From contig NZ_CP025611.1 in assembly GCF_002868735.1 (NCBI RefSeq), positions 2,536,501 to 2,600,500 on the forward strand: DNA of 64,000 nt. The letters are read 5' to 3'. The notes beneath the pieces were generated by a model. The model made no database searches. It had not been told where the DNA came from and was given only the letters and a program-made list of their open reading frames with translations. This DNA is from Niveispirillum cyanobacteriorum (GTDB lineage: Bacteria > Pseudomonadota > Alphaproteobacteria > Azospirillales > Azospirillaceae). Within the stretch, counting starts at the first letter, position 1. The number at the start of each line of letters is the position of its first letter. The position numbers and the translations under genes are program-made. Shown here piece after piece: positions 8,218 through 17,811 of the stretch.

Positions 8218-9453
8218 TTATGCCTTATCGAGACCATAGGCCGTGTGCAGGGAGCGCAGGGCCAGTTCAGTATATTCCTCGGCGATCAGGACGGAGACCT
8301 TGATCTCGCTGGTGCTGATAACCTGGATATTGATGCCACGGTCGGCCAGCGCCTTGAACATGCGCTGGGCGACGCCAGCGTGGGAGCGCATGCCAACGCC
8401 GATCACCGACACCTTCACGACGTTCGCGTCGGAGACCAGACGGCGATAGTTCAGCGTGTCCTTGGACTTTTCCAGCACCTGGACCGCGCGGTCGATATCG
8501 GCCTTGCCGACCGTAAAGGTCATGTCGGTGGTACGGCCATCTTCGGACACGTTCTGCACGATCATGTCGACATTGATGGCGGCGTCCGTCAGGGGCCCGA
8601 AGATGCGGGCGGCCACGCCCGGCTGGTCTTCCACGCCAATCAGGGTGATCTTCGCCTCGTCCCGGCTATAGGCGATGCCGCTGACCAGTTCCTGTTCCAC
8701 GATCTCATCCTCGTCCACGACCAGGGTGCCGGGCAGTTCGGAGCCAGCCGCCTGTTCAAAAGTTGACAATACCTGCACCCGCACATGGTGCTTCATGGCC
8801 ATCTCGACCGACCTTGTCTGCAGGACCTTGGCGCCCAGCGACGCCATTTCCAGCATTTCCTCATACGTGACGCGGTGCAGCTTGCGCGCCGACTTCACGA
8901 TGCGGGGGTCGGTCGTATAGACGCCGTCGACATCCGTATAAATGTCGCAGCGGTCGGCTTTCAAGGCCGCAGCCAGCGCCACCGCCGAGGTATCAGACCC
9001 GCCACGGCCCAAGGTCGCGATCCGGCCCTTTTCCGTCACGCCCTGGAAGCCGGCGACAACGCCAACCACGCCCTGGGACATGTTGTCGGACAGGGTGGTG
9101 GTGTCGATCCGCTCAATCCGGGACTTGCCATGCGTCTCATCGGCGATCAGCGGGATCTGCCAACCCTGCCAGGACCGGGCGGGGATGCCGATTTCCTGCA
9201 GCGCGATGGCCAGCAGGCCCGACGTCACCTGTTCGCCCGAGGCGACGACGGCGTCATATTCGGCCTGATCATGGACCTTGGCGATCTGCTTGCAGTAATC
9301 GACCAGCTGATTGGTCACGCCCGACATGGCGGAGACGACGACGGCCACCTCGTGCCCGGCATCGACCTCCTGTTTCACCTTTTTAGCGACATTCTTGATC
9401 CGCTCGATATCGCCGACCGAGGTGCCACCGAATTTCAGGACAAGCCGCGCCAT
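8218..9453 (-). CDS. lysC: Aspartate kinase
   Basis: Aspartate kinase phosphorylates L-aspartate, the first step toward lysine, threonine and methionine. The 411-residue protein starts with the kinase signature VLKFGGTSVGDIERIKNVA, has the ATP-binding RGGSDTSAVALAAALKADRC and the VDGVYTTDPRIV strand, and ends with two ACT domains (about residues 265-330 and 345-405), the site of allosteric feedback in monofunctional lysine-sensitive enzymes. Length and order are those of the alphaproteobacterial monofunctional enzyme. It is transcribed alone, divergent from ubiG, with a strong terminator after it. Confidence 0.96.
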   Translation of the reverse strand: MARLVLKFGGTSVGDIERIKNVAKKVKQEVDAGHEVAVVVSAMSGVTNQLVDYCKQIAKVHDQAEYDAVVASGEQVTSGLLAIALQEIGIPARSWQGWQIPLIADETHGKSRIERIDTTTLSDNMSQGVVGVVAGFQGVTEKGRIATLGRGGSDTSAVALAAALKADRCDIYTDVDGVYTTDPRIVKSARKLHRVTYEEMLEMASLGAKVLQTRSVEMAMKHHVRVQVLSTFEQAAGSELPGTLVVDEDEIVEQELVSGIAYSRDEAKITLIGVEDQPGVAARIFGPLTDAAINVDMIVQNVSEDGRTTDMTFTVGKADIDRAVQVLEKSKDTLNYRRLVSDANVVKVSVIGVGMRSHAGVAQRMFKALADRGINIQVISTSEIKVSVLIAEEYTELALRSLHTAYGLDKA

Positions 9454-9667
9454 AACGCCATTCCATCAAGGGTCAGGGTAATTTTCGCAAAGGCTCCGGT
9501 GCCGGAGCGGGCTATCCATAACCCGACGCACCATGGGCCGCAAGGCGCGCCCATCGCACTGCACCCATGAAGCGGCGTGGGACGCGTGCCCGCGCGTCCT
9601 ATTGACCCCGCGACAGGCCGTTCCAGCTTTGCTATGCCGTTGGCCAGAAGTTCGGGAGAGATGAGCC

Positions 9668-10426
9668 ATGAACGCCGCCGCACAGACCCAGCCCCGCACC
9701 ACCGTCGATCCGGCAGAGATCGAACGGTTCAGCCGTATCGCCGCCGAATGGTGGGACCCGGCGGGCAAGTTCCGGCCGCTGCACAAGTTCAATCCCGTGC
9801 GTCTGGCCTGGCTGCGCGATGTGATCTGCAAGGCGCATGATCGCGACCCGCATGCCCCCCGTCCCCTGGACGGTATCCGCATCCTGGATGTGGGCTGCGG
9901 CGGCGGGCTGCTGTCGGAACCGCTGGCCCGGCTGGGTGCGACGGTCACGGGCATCGATGCAGCAGAAAAGAATGTGAAGACGGCGGCGGCACACGCCACC
10001 GAAACCGGCGTGACCGTTGATTACCGCGCCACGACGGCGGAGGATCTGGCGGCGGCAGGAGAACAGTTCGACGTGGTCCTGGCCATGGAGATTGTCGAGC
10101 ATGTGGCCGATGTCGACCTGTTCGTGCGTACCGTCGCGGGGCTGGCCCGGCCGGGCGGGCTGGTCTTCATGGCCACCTTGAACCGCACCACCAAGAGTTT
10201 TCTGTTCGGCATCGTGGCAGCGGAATATGTCCTGCGCTGGCTGCCGCGCGGTACCCATGACTGGAAACGTTTCCTGAAGCCGTCGGAACTGACCGGCACC
10301 CTGCGCCGGGCGGGTGTGGGTGTGCGGGAGGTGACGGGCGTCGCCTATAACCCCATCTCCGACCGGTTCAGTCTGGCCGCCAAGGATCTCGACGTGAACT
10401 ATATGCTCTGGGGTACCCGCGGTTAA
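9668..10426 (+). CDS. ubiG: Ubiquinone biosynthesis O-methyltransferase
   Basis: UbiG catalyses both O-methylations of ubiquinone synthesis. The 252-residue product has the UbiG N-terminus, TTVDPAEIERFSRIAAEWWDPAGKFRPLHKFNP, the SAM-binding motif ILDVGCGGGLLSEPLARLGA, and the conserved C-terminal ITGVAYNP-like segment (EVTGVAYNPISDRF). GGGAGAG lies 6 nt before the ATG. The 214-bp space to divergent lysC must carry both promoters. Nothing about the protein is unusual. Confidence 0.95.
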   Translation: MNAAAQTQPRTTVDPAEIERFSRIAAEWWDPAGKFRPLHKFNPVRLAWLRDVICKAHDRDPHAPRPLDGIRILDVGCGGGLLSEPLARLGATVTGIDAAEKNVKTAAAHATETGVTVDYRATTAEDLAAAGEQFDVVLAMEIVEHVADVDLFVRTVAGLARPGGLVFMATLNRTTKSFLFGIVAAEYVLRWLPRGTHDWKRFLKPSELTGTLRRAGVGVREVTGVAYNPISDRFSLAAKDLDVNYMLWGTRG

Positions 10427-10562
10427 GGAAGGACGGCAATGGTCCGTCACCGCGCCCTGTATCCCCGGAAACAGGCATAATCCTTTCGGTCAGGTTCCAA
10501 GCCTTTCCAGTAGGCACGCCGCGCGGCATAGTGGCGCCGTCATTGCGGTATCGAATTGACAG

Positions 10563-13500
10563 ATGTGTCACCGTCCCTTGTCGCGTGCCAGGCTGGTCCT
10601 GGCCGGTCTGCTGTTGGCGTGCCTGGCCGGGATACTACCCGTGGCCGGGGCGGATGCAGACCCGTGGGGTGATTTCCCATCAATGGGGTTCACCGATCTG
10701 ACAGTGGCCGACGGGCTTCCCAACGATACGATCAGTGCGGTGGCCCAGGACAAGGCCGGCCTGATCTGGATCGGCACCTTCGCGGGCCTAGCCCGTTATG
10801 ACGGTTATCGCCTACATCAATGGGACAGCGACCCGGACGATCCCGACCGTTTGCCGGAGATTTATGTGCGGTCGCTTCTGCCCCTGTCGGATGGAGGCAT
10901 GCTGATTGGCACGGGGGCCGCCGGTCTGGTCCGGTATGATGCCACCACCGACCAGTTCCAGCGGATCAGCGCACAGGACGGGCCCGGCGCCCGCCTCTAT
11001 TCCATGATGCCTGCCCGCGACGGGGCGGGGGATGCTGCCTGGATCGCCGCCGATGACGGGCTTTTCCTGTGGCGGGCTGCCGACAATATCCTGCGCCCGG
11101 TACCGTTACGGGATGCTGCGGGGCAGCCATTGAACCCCAAACTGTTCGCCGTGCTGGAAGAACCCAATGGCGACCTGTGGGTGGGGGGCATGGGTGGCCT
11201 GCTGCGCCGGCGCGCGGGCGAGGCGCATTTCACACCCATCAAGGCGACAGGTCCCGCTGCCGACACCGTGAACACGGAAATCTGGGTCATTCACCGCGAC
11301 CGGGAGGGCCGGTTATGGCTGGGGTCCGGGGATGCCGGTGTCGCCTATCTGATGCCGGACGGCACCGCCCATGCCGTGGCGGGCCTGACCGGACCTGAAG
11401 GGTTGGCCGGGCGGCGGACCATCCGGTCGATGGTGGAGGTACCGGGCAAGGGACTATGGATCGCCACCGACGGTGCCGGCTTGATCATCCTTGACCCCAC
11501 CACAGGCCGGTTGCGGCAGGTGCGCCATGACCCCGTCCTGCAGGGCAGCCTGAATGGCGACCGGCTGCGCCATGTGATGCTGGATCGGACGGGAAATGTC
11601 TGGCTGTCCACGGATCAGGGGGTGGAGCGGTATGATCCGCATGCCAGCCGGATGCGGGTGGTGCCGGCCACGCCGCTTTCGCCAATGGCCCTGTCCAATC
11701 CCGAAGTCTACACCGCCCATACCGACACGCGCTCCAGGGTCTGGCTGGGTCTGGCCAATGGCGACGTCGATGTGCTGGATCTGGGCGCCGGTCGTATCGA
11801 CCGGCTGCGCCTGCCGCCGCCCAACAATGGCCGCGATGTCCGCGCCCTGGTGCCGCTGCCCGACGGACACCTGCTGGCCGCCGCGCGCGGTGTGGCCGCC
11901 ATCGATCCGGTCACCATGACCATCACCCCGTCGGCCATCCCCTGTCTGGAAGGACAGATCATCAATGTGATGATCGCGAAGGGGCAGGAGATAATCGCCG
12001 GCAGCTTCGACGGGCTGAGCCGTTTCAACATCGGTACGGGCGAGTGCCAGCGCTTCCGCCATGATGCTGCCGACCCCAAAAGCCTGCCCAACGACAATGT
12101 CCGCTCCCTGACCATGCTGGGTGACGGAAGGCTGGTGGTGGGTACCGCCGGTGGTCTGGCCGTCACCGACGGGCGGGGCGGCTTCCGCAACCATCGGCCC
12201 GATGCCGGTGATCCCAACAGCCTGTCGCATGCCTATGTTACCGGCATCGCGGAGGACCGGCATGGACGGCTGTGGCTGTCCACCGCGGGCGGCGGGCTGG
12301 TGGTGACGGATGTGGAGGATCTGGGGGGTAAGCCCCGCTTCCGGTCCATCCGCCGCCGCAACGGCCTGCCCCATGACAATATCGGCGGCCTGGGCATTGA
12401 TGATAAGGGGCGCGTCTGGTTCACCACCCCGTCGCGCGTCGGCATGCTGGACCCGCAATCGGGCCGTTTCACCCTGTTGGGCGAACGTGATGGCGCCACC
12501 CTGAAATTCTACGTGATCCGTGATATCGCCAAGGGGCCAGGCGGACAGATGCTGCTGGGCGGGCTGGGCGGGCTGACCGTCCTGGACCCCGATGATGATA
12601 CCGCACCGCCACCCGCCGCCGTGCTGCGCGTCACGGGCTTGGAGATCAATCATCGGGAGCTGCCGCCGGCCCTGTTGCCGGAAACGGGGCGCCGCCTGTC
12701 GCTGGATGCCGCCCAGCGCAACCTGACCCTGGCCTTCTCCCTTCTGGATTACCGCGCGCCGGGCGATCTGCGCTACCGCCACCGGCTGGACGGTTTCGAC
12801 CAGGGCTGGCTGGATAGCGGCACCCGCGCGCCGGGCGCCAGCTACACCAACCTGCCCGCCGGTGACTATACTTTGCGGGTGGAGGCATCGCAGGCGGGAC
12901 AGGACGCGCCGCTGGCCACCTTGTCCCTACCGATCTCCATCGCGCCGCATTGGTATGAAACGCTGTGGGCACGGCTGGGACTGGGGATACTGACCATCCT
13001 GTCGGTGTTCGGCATCGTGCAGGCACGTACCGGGGCCCTGCACCGGCAGCGCAGCCGGCTGGAAGCAGAGATCGCGGACCGCACCCGTGATCTGGTGGCC
13101 GCCAATGCACGGCTGGACATGCTGGCCAGCACCGACCCGCTGACCGGCCTTCTGAACCGCCGCCGTTTCATGGAACTGGCCGCCGCCGAACAGTTGCGGG
13201 CGGGGCGGCATCAGCGCCCTTTGTCGCTGCTGCTGATCGACCTGGATCATTTCAAGCGGGTGAACGACCAGCATGGGCATCGCATGGGCGATGCGGTTCT
13301 GCGCACCGCCGCCGCCATCCTGTCAGGGGCCATCCGGGGGTCGGACCTTGCCGCCCGTTTCGGGGGGGAGGAACTGGTGCTGCTGCTGCCGGAAACCGAT
13401 CTGGCAGGGGCAGCGGGCATGGCAGAACGCCTGCGCCAAGCGTTCGCCACCACCACCACCAGCCTGGATGGCAAGGATGTGCGGGTGACGGCCAGCCTCG

Positions 13501-13631
13501 GCGTGGCGGCCTGGCGTGGGCCGGGTGAAAGCCTGGATGCCCTGATACACCGCGCCGACCAGGCACTGTATGCCGCCAAGCATGCGGGCCGTGACAAGGT
13601 GATGGTGGCCGCAGGGGTGCAACCAGGCTGA
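10563..13631 (+). CDS. Periplasmic beta-propeller sensor diguanylate cyclase (Reg_prop / Y_Y_Y / GGDEF)
   Basis: This 1022-residue membrane protein is predicted to sense a periplasmic signal and make c-di-GMP in the cytoplasm. A signal peptide spans about residues 1-30. It is followed by some 680 residues of two-component-regulator propeller repeats of the form DKAGLIWIGTFAGLARYDG and DRTGNVWLSTDQGVERYDP, making two seven-bladed propellers by family analogy. A Y_Y_Y Ig-like domain covers about 715-790, one membrane helix about 800-822, a coiled segment reaches about 850, and a GGDEF domain follows. The active site is GGEEL (934-938), and RGSD five residues before it matches the RxxD inhibitory site, so product feedback is expected. 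It appears to be a single-gene unit. Confidence 0.9.
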   Translation: MCHRPLSRARLVLAGLLLACLAGILPVAGADADPWGDFPSMGFTDLTVADGLPNDTISAVAQDKAGLIWIGTFAGLARYDGYRLHQWDSDPDDPDRLPEIYVRSLLPLSDGGMLIGTGAAGLVRYDATTDQFQRISAQDGPGARLYSMMPARDGAGDAAWIAADDGLFLWRAADNILRPVPLRDAAGQPLNPKLFAVLEEPNGDLWVGGMGGLLRRRAGEAHFTPIKATGPAADTVNTEIWVIHRDREGRLWLGSGDAGVAYLMPDGTAHAVAGLTGPEGLAGRRTIRSMVEVPGKGLWIATDGAGLIILDPTTGRLRQVRHDPVLQGSLNGDRLRHVMLDRTGNVWLSTDQGVERYDPHASRMRVVPATPLSPMALSNPEVYTAHTDTRSRVWLGLANGDVDVLDLGAGRIDRLRLPPPNNGRDVRALVPLPDGHLLAAARGVAAIDPVTMTITPSAIPCLEGQIINVMIAKGQEIIAGSFDGLSRFNIGTGECQRFRHDAADPKSLPNDNVRSLTMLGDGRLVVGTAGGLAVTDGRGGFRNHRPDAGDPNSLSHAYVTGIAEDRHGRLWLSTAGGGLVVTDVEDLGGKPRFRSIRRRNGLPHDNIGGLGIDDKGRVWFTTPSRVGMLDPQSGRFTLLGERDGATLKFYVIRDIAKGPGGQMLLGGLGGLTVLDPDDDTAPPPAAVLRVTGLEINHRELPPALLPETGRRLSLDAAQRNLTLAFSLLDYRAPGDLRYRHRLDGFDQGWLDSGTRAPGASYTNLPAGDYTLRVEASQAGQDAPLATLSLPISIAPHWYETLWARLGLGILTILSVFGIVQARTGALHRQRSRLEAEIADRTRDLVAANARLDMLASTDPLTGLLNRRRFMELAAAEQLRAGRHQRPLSLLLIDLDHFKRVNDQHGHRMGDAVLRTAAAILSGAIRGSDLAARFGGEELVLLLPETDLAGAAGMAERLRQAFATTTTSLDGKDVRVTASLGVAAWRGPGESLDALIHRADQALYAAKHAGRDKVMVAAGVQPG

Positions 13632-13770
13632 ATTCGCCACTGTTACCGGCATCACCGCAGCCCCCCCATGACATGGAAGCGTCATACTGGTCTGGACAGC
13701 GACCTTCCGTACCGTCATGTTGCGGGCGCACAGTCCGGTCTACCAACCTTCCGTAAATGCGGGGCGCACC

Positions 13771-14490
13771 ATGCTGAAGGACCTGATCGAAGGGTTCCGG
13801 GAATTCCGGCGCACGAATTTCAAGCAGCAGCGGGGCCTGTTCCGCACGCTGGCCTGGGCCGGCCAGAAGCCGAAGGCCGCCCTGATCACCTGCTGTGACA
13901 GCCGCGTCGACCCGACCCTGATTTTCGCGGCCCAGCCGGGCGACCTTTTCGTTGTCCGGAACGTCGCCAATCTGGTTCCGCCCTATAAGCCCAACCAGGA
14001 TTACCACGGTACGTCGGCAGCACTGGAGTTCGCGGTACGCGAACTGGGCGTGCAGCTGCTGGTGGTCATGGGCCACAGCCAGTGCGGTGGTGTTGCCGCC
14101 CTGCCAAAGGACCGCAGCGACCAGAAGTCGGACTTCGTCGATCACTGGATGTCGATCGCCGAACCCGCCCTGGCCAAACTGCGCGAGGGGCAGCCGGCAG
14201 GAGCGGAAACCGACCTGCCGGAACTGGAACGTGCCGTGGTCCGGCTGTCGCTGGATAATCTGCGCACCTTCCCCTGGATCGCAGAGGCCGAACGGGAAGG
14301 CCGCCTGTTGTTGTGCGGCATGCTGTTCGACGTGGCCGATGCGGAACTGCATGTGCTGGACAATGCCACGGGCCAGTTCCACCCCGTATCCCCGCCGCGC
14401 CCGCGCTTCCATTCCACCCATTCGGCCCTGTCCGCCACCGCCGCCGCCGCCGTTGACGGTCAGGCGGAAGAGACGGCGGCCCATACATAA
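13771..14490 (+). CDS. Beta-class carbonic anhydrase
   Basis: Carbonic anhydrase interconverts CO2 and bicarbonate. The 240-residue product has zinc ligands Cys42, His102 and Cys105, in CCDSRVDP and GHSQCGG, with the catalytic Asp43-Arg45 dyad. The RNVANLVPPY and TSAALEFAVRELGV stretches are typical of the beta class. The ATG at 13771 is favoured by GGGGCG upstream; a longer frame from 13717 adds a non-conserved extension. The C-terminal 25 residues, rich in Pro and Ala, are beyond the fold. It lies 28 bp upstream of lolA, but a functional link is not implied. Confidence 0.92.
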   Translation: MLKDLIEGFREFRRTNFKQQRGLFRTLAWAGQKPKAALITCCDSRVDPTLIFAAQPGDLFVVRNVANLVPPYKPNQDYHGTSAALEFAVRELGVQLLVVMGHSQCGGVAALPKDRSDQKSDFVDHWMSIAEPALAKLREGQPAGAETDLPELERAVVRLSLDNLRTFPWIAEAEREGRLLLCGMLFDVADAELHVLDNATGQFHPVSPPRPRFHSTHSALSATAAAAVDGQAEETAAHT

Positions 14491-14515
14491 TCCGGCCATG
14501 ATCGGCGGCTAGAAC

Positions 14516-15166
14516 ATGTCCATGCGCAAGATCATCCTGGGCCTTCTGGCCGCCGCCGCCCTGTCGCTTCCCGCCGCTGCCGCCCCCACCAAGGGCAAGG
14601 CCCAACCGCCGCCCGCCCTGTCGGCGGAGGAACAGGCCCGCCTGCCGGCGGTGGAGGCCTATCTCAACGATATCCGCAGCCTGAAATCGCAGTTCATCCA
14701 GTCCAGCGACGATGGCGCGGCCATGGCGACCGGCACGTTCCAGCTGCTGCGCCCCGGTCGCATGCGCATCGATTATAACGAGAACGGCAATTACATCGTC
14801 GCCGATGGCCGCTTCGTCTATTTCTGGGACGCTGAGGTCAAGGAGCAGCAGAACGCCCCCATCGGCAGTACGCTGGCCGACTTCCTGCTGCGCGATAATA
14901 TCCGCCTGTCCGGCGACGTGACCGTGACCCGCATGGGCCAGGATGACGGCGTGCTGGAGGTGACCCTGGTCCAGACCAAGGAACCCGGCCAGGGCAGCCT
15001 GACCCTGGTGTTTGAGGAAAAGCCCTTCGGCCTTCGCAAATGGCGGGTGCTGGACGCGCAGGACCGGACCACCGAAGTGGCCTTGCAGAACCCGCAATTC
15101 GGCGTCAGCCTGGACAAGGATCAGTTCTATTTCCGTGAATCCGGCCGCCGCCGGGAACGTGATTAA
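14516..15166 (+). CDS. lolA: Outer-membrane lipoprotein carrier LolA family protein
   Basis: LolA shuttles lipoproteins across the periplasm from LolCDE to the outer membrane. The 216-residue product has a signal peptide ending about residue 22 (LSLPAAAA-PTKG), then the LolA fold: VEAYLNDIRSLKSQFIQ, a GTFQLLRPGRMRIDY strand and VADGRFVYFWDAEVKEQ. These match the LolA family used for LPS-free alphaproteobacterial carriers. An ATG at 14522 is an equally possible start. The context does not show LolB, as is normal for alphaproteobacteria. Confidence 0.85.
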   Translation: MSMRKIILGLLAAAALSLPAAAAPTKGKAQPPPALSAEEQARLPAVEAYLNDIRSLKSQFIQSSDDGAAMATGTFQLLRPGRMRIDYNENGNYIVADGRFVYFWDAEVKEQQNAPIGSTLADFLLRDNIRLSGDVTVTRMGQDDGVLEVTLVQTKEPGQGSLTLVFEEKPFGLRKWRVLDAQDRTTEVALQNPQFGVSLDKDQFYFRESGRRRERD

Positions 15167-15183
15167 GCGACGGAGCTTGCCCG

Positions 15184-15939
15184 ATGACCCGTTCCGCCAA
15201 ACCGCTGGTCGGCCTGCCCTGCGACGCGCGTGAACTGGGCCCGCATCCGTTCCATGTGGTGGGCGACAAATACATCCGCGCTGTCAGTCATGGGGCAGGG
15301 TGTCAGCCGATGCTGATCCCGGCCCTGGGCGACTGGTGGGATGTTGACGGGCTTCTGGACCGGCTGGGCGGGCTGTTCCTGACGGGCAGCCCCAGCAACC
15401 TGCATACGGGCCTTTATGGCCTGCCCGACGCGATGCTGACCCCGCCGCTGGACCCCGCCCGCGACGCCACCACCTTGCCGCTGCTGAAAGGCGCCCTGGC
15501 GCGCGGTATTCCAGTTTTCGCGGTGTGCCGCGGGTTTCAGGAACTGAACGTGGCGCTGGGCGGCACCCTGCATCCGCGTATTCAGGAGGTGCCGGGCCGC
15601 ATGGACCACCGGGAGCCGAAGGAAGCGCCGGTGGAGGTGCAGTATGCGCCCGTCCATCCCGTGACCCTGACACAAGGCGGTGAATTCGCCCGCATCACGG
15701 GCCTGTCGGAGATGATGGTGAATTCCCTGCATCAGCAGGGGATCGACCGCATCGCCGACGCTCTGGCCATTGAAGCGGTAGCGCCCGATGGGCAGATCGA
15801 GGGCGTGCGGTATACGGGCGGTCCCGGCTTTGCCATGGGCGTGCAATGGCACCCGGAATGGCGCTTCTGGGAAAACCCGCCCTACGCGGCGCTGCTGTCG
15901 GCCTTTGGCGACGCCGTCAGAGCCTATGCGGGCCGGTGA
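15184..15939 (+). CDS. puuD: Gamma-glutamyl-gamma-aminobutyrate hydrolase family (class I glutamine amidotransferase-like)
   Basis: PuuD-type hydrolases cleave gamma-glutamyl-GABA in putrescine degradation. The 251-residue product has the amidotransferase catalytic Cys in VFAVCRGFQELNVALGGTLHP, a His-Glu pair in MGVQWHPEW, and the family-specific GLFLTGSPSNLHTGLYG loop. Length fits PuuD. No other puu genes are nearby, so the substrate is a family inference; related peptidase C26 proteins are the alternative. It starts 17 bp after lolA and runs convergently into the ScfR regulator, whose stop abuts it. Confidence 0.8.
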   Translation: MTRSAKPLVGLPCDARELGPHPFHVVGDKYIRAVSHGAGCQPMLIPALGDWWDVDGLLDRLGGLFLTGSPSNLHTGLYGLPDAMLTPPLDPARDATTLPLLKGALARGIPVFAVCRGFQELNVALGGTLHPRIQEVPGRMDHREPKEAPVEVQYAPVHPVTLTQGGEFARITGLSEMMVNSLHQQGIDRIADALAIEAVAPDGQIEGVRYTGGPGFAMGVQWHPEWRFWENPPYAALLSAFGDAVRAYAGR

Positions 15940-17382
15940 TTACACCGCCCCCACGCTGACATAGCTCGACACGCCCCTGATATGTTCATCCACCGCCAGC
16001 CGGTGGGAGAGCGGTGGGAAGGCGCGCTGGGTGCAGTCCAGGCGCGGGCAGACGCGGCAATTGACCCCAATAGGTGTGGCCGCTTCCATGTTGGACAGGT
16101 CCAGGCCATCGGCATAGGTCAGCTGTGCTGCATGGGCCAGATCGCACCCGATGGCCACCGCGAATTGCCGCGCCGGCTGTTTCCAGCCGCCGCCCGGCTT
16201 CTCCACCGTGCGTACGATGGAGAAGAAGGCGGTACCATCGGGCATACGGGCCAGCTGTGTCTGAATCTCCCCCGGCCGCCGGAAAGCGTCATGCACATGC
16301 CAACGCGGGCACGCCCCACCGAAACGCGCAAAATGGAATCCGGGTGCCGCACTGAACCGTTTCGACATGTTGCCGGCGGGATCGACACGGGCGAAGAACA
16401 AAGGCACGCCCTTGGCCCCCGGCCGTTGCAGCGCCGTCAACCGGTGGCAGACCTGCTCAAAGCTGGCGACGAAGCGGCGGGACAGGATTTCGATGTCGTA
16501 CCGCACCTCCTTCGCCGCCGTCAGGAACCGGCCATAGGGCATCATCAGGGCCGATGCGAAGTAATTGGCCAGCCCCACCCGTGCCAGCCGGCGAGACTCG
16601 TCATGGCTGAACGACCCGCGTGAGACGGCCGCATCCAGCAGCGCCGCCTGCCCCAGCAGGGCCGCCTGACTGGCCAGTTGGAAGGTGCGGCCCGCCGGGT
16701 CCAGCATTTCGGAGATCAGAACGCGCTTGGAATGCCTGTCATAGCGGCAGATGGCCCCGCCCATCACATCGATGGGCATCAGGCGCACCCGCACCCCATG
16801 CTTTTTCTGCAAATGCGCCGACAGCGTGCCATAGAGATTGCCGCTATCCAGATCGCCATCGATCCACAGGCTTTCCGCCGCGATCTCCAGATCGGGGAAA
16901 TGGTTCTGTTCAGCCTGGAAGAATTCCGACACTTCCTCCTGCGGAAAGGCCTGGGCGCCCATGACCTGCAACTTGTCGCGGTCGGCCACCTTCTCCGCCA
17001 GCGCCCCCAGATCCTCCCGAGCTTCGCGATAGGCGCGGTACATCGACACGATGGCGTGGCCCAGGTTAGGGGCCGCCGCCGCAACCTCCTTCATGTCCTG
17101 GGCCTTGATATCGCCGGCTTCGAACAGGGGATCGGCAAACACTTCCCGCAGGCTCGCCACCAGCCGCGTCTCATCATCTTCCGCAAAGCTGGCCATGTCG
17201 ATGCCATAGACCGATGCAATCTTCAGCAGCAGCGGTACCGTCAGCGGGCGCTGATTGGCCTCAATCAGGTTCAGATAGGAGGGGGAGACCCCGATCTCCT
17301 CCGCCATCTGTGCCTGTGTCATCTTCAGGTCACGGCGCAGGCGGCGGACCTTGTGGCCCAACATGGCCTTCTTGTCGGACAT
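15940..17382 (-). CDS. ScfR-family transcriptional regulator (XRE HTH, IrrE/ImmA-like, DUF2083)
   Basis: This 480-residue regulator belongs to the short-chain fatty-acyl-CoA regulator family, which includes RamB and PccR and controls glyoxylate, propionate and acetate genes. It has an XRE helix-turn-helix at about residues 12-65 (LRRDLKMTQAQMAEEIGVSPSYL), then an ImmA/IrrE-like region (about 150-290), and a C-terminal DUF2083 part with conserved cysteines (INCRVCPRLDCTQRAFP) thought to sense ligand. It is preceded by a DUF3052-like gene in the same direction and lies 646 bp from divergent aceA. Control of isocitrate lyase is a strong inference from the RamB precedent and the location. Confidence 0.87.
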   Translation of the reverse strand: MSDKKAMLGHKVRRLRRDLKMTQAQMAEEIGVSPSYLNLIEANQRPLTVPLLLKIASVYGIDMASFAEDDETRLVASLREVFADPLFEAGDIKAQDMKEVAAAAPNLGHAIVSMYRAYREAREDLGALAEKVADRDKLQVMGAQAFPQEEVSEFFQAEQNHFPDLEIAAESLWIDGDLDSGNLYGTLSAHLQKKHGVRVRLMPIDVMGGAICRYDRHSKRVLISEMLDPAGRTFQLASQAALLGQAALLDAAVSRGSFSHDESRRLARVGLANYFASALMMPYGRFLTAAKEVRYDIEILSRRFVASFEQVCHRLTALQRPGAKGVPLFFARVDPAGNMSKRFSAAPGFHFARFGGACPRWHVHDAFRRPGEIQTQLARMPDGTAFFSIVRTVEKPGGGWKQPARQFAVAIGCDLAHAAQLTYADGLDLSNMEAATPIGVNCRVCPRLDCTQRAFPPLSHRLAVDEHIRGVSSYVSVGAV

Positions 17383-17386
17383 GGGG

Positions 17387-17779
17387 TCAGCCTTCCTTGC
17401 GCGTAATCATTTTCACCTCGTCCCGATAGCGGAACCGAAGGGCGGACCAGTCATCGTCAATCGCGATCTGGGTCACCGGGATCATGCCTTCGCGGGTCAG
17501 CCGGTCCCATCCCGCATCGCGGGAGAGATCGCTTCGGATCGACCCGCTTTTCTTGGGATGCGCCACCCAGAAGGCCCCACCGCGTTTGTAAATCGGCAGC
17601 ATACGGTCGGCCAGGGGCCCGAGGGCCGCGACATCCACCGCAAAGCCCAGCATCAGGTCAATGTCGCCATCGGGTCGTTCTGCCGGCAAACCAATGATTT
17701 CCCGAAGATTTTCTGGGGTGTTCAGCATCCAGGCCCGCCTGCCTGGTTTCCAGCCCAGCTTGTCCGCGATACTCTTCAT
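17387..17779 (-). CDS. DUF3052-like small protein
   Basis: The 130-residue protein begins KSIADKLGWKPGRRAWMLNTP and carries GGAFWVAHPKKSGS and a C-terminal DDDWSALRFRYRDEVK. This pattern resembles the DUF3052 family of unknown function. It is 4 bp upstream of the ScfR regulator, which starts at 17382, so the two are co-transcribed and perhaps co-translated. It faces aceA across an AT-rich regulatory region. The family identity is from memory of the motif pattern only, and no catalytic residues are apparent. Confidence 0.65.
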   Translation of the reverse strand: MKSIADKLGWKPGRRAWMLNTPENLREIIGLPAERPDGDIDLMLGFAVDVAALGPLADRMLPIYKRGGAFWVAHPKKSGSIRSDLSRDAGWDRLTREGMIPVTQIAIDDDWSALRFRYRDEVKMITRKEG

Positions 17780-17811
17780 GGCACCGACCTCCGCCGCTTC
17801 ACCCCTTTAAT

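Noticed and set aside
11454-12782. A 442-residue - strand frame opposite the diguanylate cyclase gene
   Set aside because: Overlaps a gene with clear domains, and its translation is His/Gly/Gln-rich without motifs.
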